64,000 nt of DNA from Nemophila menziesii (taxonomy: Eukaryota; Streptophyta; Magnoliopsida; Boraginales; Hydrophyllaceae): contig JARWIR010000001.1 in assembly GCA_029959085.1 (NCBI GenBank), positions 65,968,899 through 66,032,898 on the forward strand, written 5' to 3'. Positions 1 through 10,683 of this stretch are shown here, piece after piece. The position numbers were made by a program, and so were the translations under genes. Under the pieces are notes generated by a model, which saw nothing but the letters and a program-made list of their open reading frames with translations, had not been told where the DNA came from and did no database searches. Position 1 is the first letter of the stretch. Every line of letters starts with the position of its first letter.

Positions 1-2
1 GT

Positions 3-980
3 GAAAGAATTGAATTTTTGAAATTTGGTGAGGAGACAAATTTTCCTAAGGGTATTATGAGTAGTGATTACAAGGAATATGCTGTGACATGCGCTAAGTT
101 TGGTTGGAAAGAATTACAAGAAAGGAAGCTTGAGTTTATTCCTACTTTTGTGCGAGAATTTTACGAAGGTTTAGCTACCTCCCGTGATGCCATTGATATC
201 CGCAAAAAGGTAGTTCCTTTCTCTATTGAACGTATTCGAAAATCATTGAAATTACCCAACTTTTCTGGTACATGCCCTTTCCAAGAAACTCTTAATGACC
301 CTTCTTTCGATTTTGAATCCCTTTGGGGGACCGTGCTTGTTAATGGGGCCAGCCCAATTCCTGAAGGTGAGAGATATCTTGGACAGTTTTACATCAGTAG
401 TTTGACACCTCGTGCTAAGGTTTGGTCTCGTTTCGTGATACCCACTTTCTTTGGTATTAAACACACTTACGAGTTGAAGAGAGAGCACGCAATTTGTATT
501 TAGTGTATTTTGGAGGAGAAACCATTTGATGTTGCTAAGATCATTTATGATACAATCATGGAATTCGCGAAATCACCAATGAAACAACAAAATCTGAAGT
601 TTCCTTGTACTATTACTCAGTTGTGTCTAGACGCAAAGATTCCGCGTAAGAACGCAGATATTGATACTGTTTCAGTTGGTGTGGGTATAGCTTTGAGCAC
701 AATCAAGAATATCCATGAAGAAGCAACACGAGCTACCAAGAGTCCGAGAACTCCTCAATCGAAGAAAGCGAAAACTATACCTGAGTTGGAAGCGAAGATT
801 CAGGTGTTGGAAGAGAATCAGGAGAAGATGATTGCTACCTTGGGAAACGTTACAAAAGAATTGGACCTATTGCGAAATTTAATCCTAGGCGTAAATACAC
901 TTCAAAACGCGATTTATGATGCTGTTACGCGAGATAAAGGTCCAGAACGCAACACCGATAACCAGCCTCGCGCTGGTTAA
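3..980 (+). pseudogene. Athila-type 3' ORF (putative plant transposon protein domain), partial
   Basis: The reading frame is open from the left edge of the window, so the true start lies outside. It continues to a TAA after ...NQPRAG and is interrupted by one in-frame TAG at 501-503. The protein matches the ORF found between pol and the 3' LTR of Athila-like gypsy elements (the family called putative plant transposon protein, Transposase_32). Shared blocks are LKFGEE, LGWKEL/FGWKEL, EFYEGLA, VVPFS and LNDPSF, then a C-terminal heptad-rich stretch (ELEAKIQVLEENQEKM) that looks like a short coiled coil. Two other copies lie at 34541-35698 and 58504-59695. The function of this protein is unknown; despite the Pfam-style name nothing here shows transposase activity. 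It is downstream of pol (out of window) and upstream of the noncoding tail and LTR of the same element. Confidence 0.8.
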
Positions 981-2452
981 GATACGTTTTCTAAACTTTC
1001 CTCTTAGTGTATAGTAGTTTAAATGCTTTATTGAGTCTTTTCGAGTCGTGGGGACACGACTCATTTTTGAGTTTGGGGTGGGGTTCGTTGCCTCATCCCA
1101 ATTTTTATGTGTTATTTGCTTTATTTGCTTTCAATAAAAGAATTTTCGGAGTTGCGTTTGACTGTAGAAATTTTTAAATATCCCTTTAAGCATACTCTTG
1201 ATAGATCTATGATAGTAAATAGTGGAATTTAGGGATTGATATAAAACGCACTTACAATTGCATGCGAACATAGGTAATTGATAGGAAAAATTAATGAACA
1301 ATGCAAATGAAGTAAACTTGTACTCAAGGAATATGTTTGGTGTGTAGAACGTGAAATCCTAATTAGTAGAGAACCCATCTAGATGTGAACTAAAGACAAG
1401 CTATGTACTTAGGAAAATGATAGGGGCAGTTCTTTGTTAGCCATTTGTGCCTTTTTAGCCTTCTATCCCTTGTATTAATTATTATCCGTCTTAGCCCACT
1501 TTGAGCCTTTAGCCTTTTCTTTGTAGCCACGATATAAGCCATTATCCCTTAGATTATTAGGCATGACCATATGACCCGCACTTGAATCACAATCCTGAGA
1601 CATGTCTCGAGCTTGAGTTTGGGGTGGTGGGACCACATATGGGGAATTTAATGGGTTGGATTGATGTGCTTTGTATTGTAGCACAATTGCAGATGATATA
1701 TACTTGTAACCCTTTGCCGGGAATGAAGAAAAATGAAAAAAAAAAAAAAAAACGAAAAATTTTGAAAAATCATACAGTAGGAACCGGGAACCCGGATTCA
1801 TCAAAACCGGGAACCCGGTTTGCTTCTGTACAAAAAAAAAGAGAAAAGAAAAGAAAAAGAAAAATATGAATGAATAAAACATCCGGCAAAGTGGAATTTT
1901 CTGAAAATCATCTTGTGAATAGTGGGTAGACATGGGACGCTTAATTGTGGCGTATATGGGTGAGTGAGAACATCTTTTTGAGCGTTAACTCAAGCTCGAG
2001 GACACTGTTGATGGTAAGTGAGGAGAGAGCCAAAAGCTCACTTCAAATTTACCAAATATACATCCACACCCGTCCTTAAGCCAACATTATAACCGTAAAG
2101 ACCTCGTGATTCCTAAGTGCATAGTGAATTTATTATTCTGTTAATAGGGAATAGACTAGGTGGAGCGTTCAAAGCGAGTTAGGATTAATGACCACCCTAT
2201 AGCCATCATACAGAGACGAGTACAAGTGTAACCTTCAAGCATTGCAACTTTAATTTTATGATTGAGATTATTTATGTTTGATGTTGCATGATTAGTGTAT
2301 GTGTATATGAGTTTTTAGAGTCTGCTATATGAGATTTATTTTGAGAATTGCTTTAGGGTTTATTTGCTAGCTTCTACTCGTTTTTATGTTTACTTCTACC
2401 CCTTTGTTTTGTTTTACTTTGTCGGGACGACAAAGGTTTGAGTTGGGGGTCT
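981..2452 (+). other. Noncoding 3' region of Athila-like element, with polypurine tract
   Basis: There is no convincing ORF between the 3' ORF and the LTR. Several blocks recur in the other Athila-type tails of this window (about 5815-6950, 35699-37285, 56851-58503): GAGTCGTGGGGACACGACTC at about 1043, the 'gagtttggggtgg' block at about 1612, two CCGGGAACCCGG palindromes at about 1781-1822, 'gaggagagagccaaaagctc' at about 2019, and a hairpin at 2417-2435. The purine-rich GAGTTGGGGGTCT directly before the LTR is the likely plus-strand primer (polypurine tract). The conservation of order in four copies of both orientations suggests this is a real structural part of the element. Confidence 0.7.
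2417..2435 (+). other. Conserved stem-loop before polypurine tract
   Basis: CTTTGTCG-GGA-CGACAAAG forms a perfect 8-bp stem with a 3-nt loop, ending 17 nt before the LTR. The same hairpin is at 5832-5850 and 56868-56886 (minus strand), and a covarying version is at 37250-37268. Confidence 0.7.
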
Positions 2453-4015
2453 TGATGTCTCCCTAATTGTTCTTATTTTCGACCCTTGGGAGACATCATT
2501 TTTGGTGTTTATTTACTTAATTCGATAGACTTTTGGACTAAATATGCAATAATATGATTTCCCTCTTTTATTTCTAGCATTTTTAATTTATTAAACTTTT
2601 GCGCGTAATATTGGTATTTTTAGTGAAAAGTTTACAGGTTTTAGATGTTAGCTAGGAGAGGAATCCGAGGAGAAAGTCAAAGATCGTGAATTAGAGTCAA
2701 GACTTGAAGACAAATCCCGAAGATATTATTTTTAGAGCTGAAAATCCACTTCCCAGGCCATAGATTGCTGATTTCGAGGTGCTTAAGCGATGATTCAGCT
2801 GTTGACCTTTGAAGAGAAATCATTCCTTATCAAGTTACGGAACTTTAGCAACTAGAATGAGGTCAATCGGAGTTGTAACGCATCGGGAAAAGCCGTTTTA
2901 GTGAAGGTGTATCAGCAGTTACGGGATTTTGGGCTTAGAAAGTGGGCTTGGACATTTAATTAATATTCTATTTTCTGGTCCAAGCCCTAAAAACGAATTT
3001 ATGCTTATAAAAGGAGGTCTGGACTTCTATTTTTCACAGAATTCACATTTCCACAAGATTAAACACCAGAGAGAAGCAACAGAAGGAAGAAAGAAGAAGC
3101 TACAAGAGCTGGAGTGGGTCCATAGCTCCGTTCGTAGTCATTCCAATTCCGGAAATTAGGTTCTTTTTATATTTTAATTTTGTAAACAATATGAATTCCA
3201 TTTCTTTTAATTTAGTTTTTAATTTTAATATGAGCTAAGCTTTTAATAGTGCTTGAGAACAAACAATGGGTGAATCTTAATTTTATGAAATAACGAATGT
3301 TGAATTTGGGTTTATGCTAAATTAAATTAAATTGGGTTTATTACTCTTTTCGATAATTTGTGATTATTTACTGATTTTAGAGTCGCGAACTAAAATTAGG
3401 TATTAGTATCTAAGCTATTCCACATATGTGGCGTGTGGATCATCCTGACGGAGGGTTTAGGTATAGAATTAATTATTCAATCTAGGATAAAAGCTATTGA
3501 TTCTGACGAACTTAGCTAATTCTAGTGCCAATGAGGTAAAACACTTAAACATCCAACGGTGGATCATATTTACCCTGACGGGACTAGTGACACTTTAGGA
3601 TTGCCTTATAGTCCACCCTGACGGGGGTATAAGGAATTTAGAATCCCGACCATTGTAATTGACCAATTTAGTCCTTAAACAACATAAGTTAGGAAATAAG
3701 ATTAGGAGGATCCTTGCGTTCTCAAGCACTACCTTTCATATTGCGTTTTCACTCATTTTACTTGCGTTTTAGCTTCTACTTGCATTTTAATATTTGTCTT
3801 TCATTCATTAGTTTTAATAACAAAACCAAACAAACATATTATTGTCTTTTACTTTCATAAGTGCATCAATCACTATTTGCTAGACATTGTGATCAACCAT
3901 TCCGTCCTTGGAACGAATCTGATCTATCAGTTATACTACTTGGGACAACCGTACACTTGCGGTTGTGGTTCGATTAGCATTTGCATTTATTTTTAGAACA
4001 CACAAAGGACCACCA
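2453..4015 (+). mobile_element. 3' LTR of Athila-like element, family A
   Basis: The LTR starts TGATGTCTCCC right after the polypurine tract and ends GGACCACCA; 1563 bp, the same length as the solo LTR at 27448-29010. A TATA box (TATAAAAG) lies at 3006-3013 and is the likely promoter. The first 11 bases recur inverted (GGGAGACATCA) about 35 bp in. A CTGACGG motif recurs four times between 3443 and 3625. The partner 5' LTR lies left of the window. The 234 bp after the LTR (4016-4249) show no gene. Confidence 0.85.
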
Positions 4016-4249
4016 CCATGTGGTTAATTTCTATATACGTGATAGAATCAGGGTTATAATATCACAAACAAATTTCTTTACGAGGGTTAAATTTATGTCA
4101 AGTGGTGGATCGTGAGGACTTAAATTAAATAACATATATAAGGGTTAAATCTATGTCATGCGGGCTCTTAAGGGATAATAAATAAAATCACACGCTTTAA
4201 TAGGGAAAAATCGGGTAAATTTGCACTATATTCCGTGATCATTGGGGGT

Positions 4250-5814
4250 TGACCACTCCTAGAGTGTGATAAAAATCAACACTAAATAAGAGGAGTAACT
4301 AACCGCAAGTGTACGGGTTGTTCCAAGTAATAGATAAGTAAAATCGGTATTATCGTCTTCACATGGATTACTAGGTTATGACTAAGTGTTTATACAAAGA
4401 GTAGAAGTAATTACAATAATAATAAACATAGATTTTTGTTTTGTTTTTGGACTTTAAAGACTACACAAGAACTGAAATAAAATTAATGATTAAAACAAGA
4501 TGTAAAACTAAATTAACTAAGAGAAGATTACTCAAACATGAGAGATAGCTTTAGGCTTACTCAGGAATCACCTAAGTAAATTGATCTAACACGTCTTGCT
4601 TAAGGGTAAAATCGACCTTTGATACTAGTCGGGATTCTAAAGTCTTCATAAATCCCGTCAAGGTAGATAGAGAGTTATTCTATGATATTAACGACCTCGT
4701 CAGAGTGACACTAAAGGTACTTTCAAATGTTTATTGCATTAAACCCAAATGACTACGTGGTTATCTAAGACCGCCAGGTTCAGTAACACACACCACACGT
4801 CTATATTATAGTTTTGTACCCAAACCTCCTTTCCGGATGATCGTCTCGCGACGAATAGCCTGAGATACTAAAACCTATAATTAATTAGCCAGATTAATCA
4901 TAGTAAACAAGCATAAGAATATAATCAATACAAGGAAAGACTACTTTAAATTAAATTAGACACATTCTTTAAAAGACGTGATTAAAAACTAGGGTTCAAA
5001 CCTTAATGCAATTCTCAAGCTTAGAGTGTTTAGCTCATAAATAAAGAAATAAAACCAATAACAGTAAATGAATTCATAATTTCTATAACAGAAAATAAAC
5101 TAAAATTACCCGGGTGAAATGATTAGAGCTTCGGTTGAGGAAGAATGGTGTTGGCCTTCTCCTCCACCTTCTGCTCCTTGATTTCAAGCATTGTAGCTTT
5201 TTCTTTCTCTTAAAATATGATATATAAAGTTATTTACTAACTAACAAGATGAAATAAGTCTTATATAGTGGTCTAAAACGAATTAAGCCCCAATGAGATT
5301 AATTAGGTGATTTGAAGGCCCAAATCCATTTTTGTTAATTCGTAAATGCACCGCACCACTTCAGTAAATGGACCATAACTTTTGCATCGTAAGTCCAAAT
5401 CCACTAATCCAACTTCTCAAATTTCACTAACTTTAAGGCCCACACTTTTTATCTGAGCTACCAAGTCTGAATCCTCACTGTTTAGCCTCGAAAATGGAAA
5501 CAAGTGACGACCCAACTCTTTCTAAAACTCCTCCACCTTTACCAAAGTGATTTTTTTAACGCTTCTTCTTAGTTTTGGACTTGAATATTCACTTATTCTC
5601 TTCATATTGGTGCCTCCTAGCATCCATATACCTAACAAATTAACACTAAACAAACACATTAATGCACAAAAGCTCTAAAAACACAAATAATTTCAAAATG
5701 AATGAATTAAGTGCATTCTAGAAAAATAAGACGATAAATCTATTAAATAAGTCCAATTTAAACCTAAAATGATGTCTCATGAAGGTATTTTATATTACAA
5801 AATGGGAGACTTCA
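4250..5814 (-). mobile_element. 3' LTR of minus-strand Athila-like element
   Basis: Read on the minus strand the LTR starts TGAAGTCTCCC at 5814, directly after a polypurine tract (plus-strand AGACCCCCAACTCAAAG), and ends at about 4250. Its inner segment shares the 'cgcaagtgtacgg' and primer-proximal blocks with family A, but its 3' end (CTAGGAGTGGTCA) differs and matches the solo LTR at 8572-10107, so these two form a subfamily. Only this LTR and about 1.1 kb of the internal tail survive; the rest of the element is replaced by LINE sequence from about 6950. Confidence 0.8.
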
Positions 5815-6950
5815 AGACCCCCAACTCAAAGCTTTGTCGTCCCGACAAAGTAAGAACGAAATTATAGGTCTAAGTTACGAAGCAAATGCAGAATACAAAA
5901 ATGATACGAAAGCAAAATTTAAAATAAATCTCATATAGTACAACTTAAGAAATAATGCACACATACACCTATCCTACAATTTCAAACACATAGATAATTT
6001 CAATTCTAAATTAACGTCACAATGTTAGAAGGTTACCCTCAATACTTATCTTGAGATGGTGGTTATAGAGTGTTTATCGATACTTACTTGCTTTTGAACA
6101 CTCCACTCACTTACTCCCTTTTTGCGAACTTGTTATTCCACTACGTACCTAAGAATCACAAGGTCTTTATGGTTTTAGCGTAGGCTTAGGGACAGTGTGA
6201 TATGTATATTTGGAAAATGTGAAGTGAGCTTTTGGCTCTCTCCTCACTAACCATGAACAGACTTTCTTAGAGATTTAGTTTACACTCGAATATGTTCACA
6301 CTCAACCCATTATACACATTAGTTTAGCATTCCCAATTAACGCCACAATCTTTCATGATGATTTCCAAATTTTCCACTTTGCCGGTTACTTTATTTTCAT
6401 TCCTTTTTCAATATATCTCCTTTTTTTGTAAGATACCCATGAACCCCGTTTTGATGTGATTTGTCATGTCTCTTATTTTCTATATCTTTTTTTTTCCAAA
6501 GACCTCGGCAAAGGGTTACAATTAATACATCGCCAAAATTGCGCACAATACACAAACACATAAAATTACCACCCAATGTAATCTCCTACGATGAAACCCT
6601 CCACCCCAAACTCAAGCTTTAGAGACAACTAGTCCCACGGTTGCGATTCAAGTGCTGGCCATACAGAAAGTTCCATAAACTAAAGGATATGGCTTATATT
6701 GTGGCGACAAAAGAAAGACTTAAAGGCTTAAAAATGGGGCTAAGAAGGATATAACATAATATTCAGTTAGAAAGCTAAAAGGATCAGGTGGTTATCAAAG
6801 AACTGCCTCTATCATCTTCCTAGCTACGTAGTTCCACTCCATTTGCACCTCTAGTTCATAATTATGTGGGTTCCCAACTAGTTTAGTTCTCATGTTCTAC
6901 ACACCACTCATTCTTATTAAATTCAAGCTTACTTATAGTGCAGTTCCATA
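5815..6950 (-). other. Noncoding 3' tail of the same minus-strand element, truncated
   Basis: On the minus strand this carries the same ordered blocks as 981-2452: the CTTTGTCG hairpin (5832-5850), 'gaggagagagccaaaagctc' at about 6230-6245, 'tttgccg' near 6380 and 6500, and a 'gagtttggggtgg' block at about 6600-6615. No ORF is supported. Similarity to the tail at 57000-58080 stops near 6950, which I take as the breakpoint. Confidence 0.65.
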
Positions 6951-8571
6951 TGACAGAGTAAGTTGCCTTCTAAGCTAAAGGATCCTGGTAGTTCAATATT
7001 CTGATATCTATTTGTCAAGGATGGACCGGGAAAACATTATGTAATTTAGGTGCGAGCATCAACCTCATTCCTGCTCCAAAGAAAAGAAAATAAAAGAAAT
7101 ATGAAACCATAAATCCAGCAATAATGGTGGCTCACGTTTTTCCCACCTTAGAAAAAGCGAGGATGAGGGCGTCTTAGTCTTAAAAATCACACCAGTTAGA
7201 ATTCTTTGGACGATGGTAAGCACCTAAAGTTTGGAACATAATAGGTGTATACTCTAACATTATTTTGCTCCGGCCTTGATTCCTCGGAATAAGGGTCAGT
7301 GTACGAGTTTATTGAGTCTCATAAGGCTTAGGTACGAAAGAATAATGTCATAGTTGTTAAGGATATGGTGATGGGTAGAAGTGTTTAAATATAAGTACTT
7401 TAAGAATGGGATACTCCAGCGCGCGGTGAAAGCTAGTGATTCGGGTATTTGTAAAGCGATTATCGCGGGGGCAAGTCTACTCAAAACTTGTGACCTTGAA
7501 GAAAATAGCGAACTGAGATAAATTTCAGGTCGCTACATGAACCTTCTGGAACTTTCACTGTAAAATCGGCTTTTGCTCATTTTGTAGGTGAAGTGCTAAA
7601 TCTGACCTTTGATTGGAAGCACATTTGGAGTTTGAAATGCTCCCAAAAATACGGGTACTGTTATTGAGGATAGCTCGTGATCATTTACCTACTGCCCTAA
7701 ACTTGTAGAAAAGGAGCGTAATTGAACAAAAGGGGTGCGATATTTGCGGTGCAATGAATGGGGACTTACAACATATGAGCTGTAAAGTTGCGAAACTAAT
7801 GTGGCATGAGTTGGGAATAACCAGTCATCATTCAAGTGCAGCTATCACAAGTTGAGACTCGAATTCTGTAGATTTTCCGAATCAAACTATCACATCAGAC
7901 CTACTGCCTTGGGCCATGGTGCAGGTACAACGAGGGAGATGGAAAGTGTAATTACTGATGAGAAGCTGCCAAAAAAGCTGTTGTTGATCTATAAGTCGTT
8001 CCTTCTGCGTGATGACTCGATGAGCATGTCGAACAATGAACCGCCATAGCCTGTCCAAGAGACTCTGAGCTGTGATATGCGACTGTGGTTGGGGGAGAAT
8101 TTAAAATTAACGAACATGCTAGGAGGGCTGGAATGGAGAGTGGTCTTCACAATGGCTGTGACTGTAATTTGGTCAAGACGGAACGAAACCCTGTTTGAGA
8201 CAATGACAACAAGTCCCTGACTTGAAGGGATGAGGAGAGACATGGCTAGGTTGGCGAAGGACTTCACGGGGAACCGAATGTGATGGTGGTATAATAAAAT
8301 TGTCCAAAAGCGTGCTTATCAAATGGACAGAACCTCAAGGAAAAGTTAAGCTAAATGTGGACGGAAGTTGCGATCTATCTCAGGTAAAAGCTAGAATTGG
8401 CAATTTACTAAGGGACAAACAAGGAGCCTTTATTGCGGGGTTTTCGGGACCGTGTGTGGTAGTGTCTCCTTTTCATTAGAAGTTATGGCCTTGCACTATG
8501 GGTTACGCTAGGTGATAAACCAGAGAATACATGATCTATATGTCGAGACTGACTCGAGAGAGCTACATACG
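6951..8571 (+). pseudogene. LINE (non-LTR retrotransposon) fragment: zf-RVT and RNase H start
   Basis: Decayed coding sequence can be read in shifting frames. From about 7550 it matches the zinc-binding zf-RVT region of plant LINE polyproteins (GTFTVKSAFAHF, then W-K-H-I-W-S-L-K, DHLPTALNL, CDICG). About 8140-8190 gives the 'W..RNE..F' linker, and about 8330-8571 gives the plant RNase H-like domain (LNVDGSCDLS with the first catalytic Asp, then VETDSREL with a later acidic residue). It is interrupted at 8571 by a solo LTR and resumes at 10108. 6951-7550 is of the same character but I cannot assign its frames. Stops and frameshifts make it non-functional. Confidence 0.7.
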
Positions 8572-10107
8572 TGGTCGCTCCTAAAGTGTGATAGAAATCA
8601 ACACTAAATAGGAGGAGCAACTAACCGCAAGTGTACGACTCGTTCCAAGTAATAGATAGGTAAAACGGGATAATCGTCTCCACATGGATTGTGAGGTATG
8701 AACAATGTGTTTAAATAAGAAGTAGAATTAATTGCAATGCAAAATAAATAAAAGATAATTTTTTTTAAAATATGAAAAGACTAGACACAAGAAATAACTT
8801 AACTAAAAGATTAACTGAATGCAAAGAAAATAAAGCCTAAAGATGCAAACGCAGATAAGAGATGTATACTTGAGTCTAGCTAGGGATTCGCCTAATTCAC
8901 GCAATCAATGCTTTAGTTAAGGGTAGAACTGATATTTCTATATTAGTCGGGACTCTACTATTTTTTAACTCCCGTCAAGACTTTTGAACTATCCTACAGT
9001 ATTACAAACCCCGTAAGGGCGATTATAAGCTACGTTCAGATGGTTAAGAGTATTACCCAATTGGCTACGCGGTTAGTCAAGCTCATTAGGATCAATGACG
9101 AATACTAAACCCCCCGTCAAGATGATTACCGCCACTAGTGAATAGCCTAATTAGTAATTACTATGACCCATTTCCGATTAGCTAATTCATTGATAGTCCA
9201 ATTACTACAAAATAATAAGCAATATAAAATACCCAATTCAAATTAACTTAGAAATTAATCCTAAGTTGAAATACACTAATTAAATAAATTAGGGTTCATC
9301 CCCAAAATACGAGTCTCAAGTATTTAGTAGTTTAGCTCATATCGAAATTAAAGAAAGAAAATAAATTAAGAATATCCATTTTCCTAAAAACAGAAATAAA
9401 ACCTAGATAGAGGAATTGATTTGGGCTGTTGTTGAAGAAAGGTGTTTCTCCAACTTCTGCTCTTGTCTCTGCCACTTGGCCTTTCTCTAAAGATGATATA
9501 ATATTGAAACGTAGGTGAAAGGTGCTAAATAATGAGGTTTGAAGGAGCCTATATAGAGAGTAAAAACGGATTAGGTCTAACTTGGGCCTAATTAAGTGAT
9601 TAAGGCCCAAGTCCAATTTACATCTCCCGCAATTGCTGAACACACTTTAGTAAATCAAGCATAATTTTTGCTTCGTAAGTCCAAATCACCAGATTCCACT
9701 TTTCAAATCTTGCTGACCAAGAGGCGCACCTTTTTTATTTGAACCACCAGGCCTGGATATGCACCGTTTGGGTTCAAAATGAGCTGGAAGTGATGACTTT
9801 CTCAATCTGAAATTTCTTCTCCTTCACTAAAGTGATATCTTTCTCTTTTTTAATAATTTATTTTGCTCTTGGACTTTAAACTTCACTTCTTCTCTTCATC
9901 TTAATGTGTCCTAGCATCCATGTACCTGAACTTCACACTAAACAAACAAATTAACGCACAAAAACTCTAAAACTCACAATATTATATTTCCGAAGGAAGA
10001 AAGTGCATTATTGCATATCAAGCCAATAAATCAACTACCTAAATCTAATTTTTACCTAAAATGATGTCTCCGAAGGGTATTTATATCTTACAAAAAAGGA
10101 AATATCA
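8572..10107 (-). mobile_element. Solo LTR, Athila-type, inserted in the LINE
   Basis: On the minus strand it runs from TGATATTTCC (10107) to ...GGAGCGACCA (8572), 1536 bp, with no internal region or primer site. Flanks are ATACG (8567-8571) and ATGCG (10108-10112), a 5-bp target duplication with one mismatch. The LINE RNase H coding sequence is split exactly here. The terminal inverted repeat within the LTR is visible on the plus strand as TGATGTCTCC at about 10061. Formation by recombination between two LTRs is the usual explanation. Confidence 0.85.
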
Positions 10108-10313
10108 ATGCGCTAGTGAAGGGTGGTGGTAGCCCTAAGAGTTGGAACTATCATGTTACCAAGGAGTGTTTTGAGTTAATTAGGAAGCACCCTCCATTCA
10201 AGATCATTTTTATCTTTCGGGAAACACATACTTGTGCGAATATACTTGTAAAGAGAGGTACAGAAATGAACGAAGGTCTATGTGTGTTTGAAAATCCTCC
10301 AGATTATTTATGA
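10108..10313 (+). pseudogene. LINE RNase H C-terminal end
   Basis: This continues the domain broken by the solo LTR. The peptide reads NALVKGGGSPKSWNYH, then ECFELIRKHPPFKIIFIFRE with HTCANILVKRGTE, the typical end of plant LINE RNase H domains ('F....hv.RE.N..AD.LA..'), and closes at TGA 10311-10313 after ENPPDYL. The frame does not join cleanly with the part before the solo LTR, so a frameshift exists as well. Confidence 0.7.
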
Positions 10314-10683
10314 GACAATATAAGTAAGAATAGAAGTAATGTGCTAAATTTCTAAATTAGTTTTAAACTCAGACTAGGAGAACTTAGTTGATTAGATATG
10401 AACTAAGATATATGCACAAAAAAAAATTGTAACATGAGACATGTATTCACCATTAAGAGCTCATCTTTGTAATTACTGTCCTCAAAAGTATAAATTTTTT
10501 CTCACATAAAGTACAAATTAAACAAATGAAACCACTAAACGAACAAATTAGGGCACATAATCGTACAAGAACTTTTGATTTTTGGATAATATACAAGGAA
10601 AACTGAAGTCACACCAAATTAACTTCATACTAGTCATGACAGTACTATATACAAATATAATAATTTAAGCACATGTTTTAATG
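10314..10683. other. Intergenic, 3' flank of subtilase
   Basis: AT-rich sequence of about 370 bp between the LINE end and the subtilase stop codon. It would contain the subtilase 3' UTR and polyadenylation region, but I see no single decisive signal. Confidence 0.4.

Noticed and set aside
3..980. Envelope protein
   Set aside because: The position is env-like, but I see no signal peptide or membrane segment in any of the three copies.
1475..1933. 152-residue minus-strand frame in the first element tail
   Set aside because: Phe-rich low-complexity from A-runs; antisense to a conserved noncoding tail.
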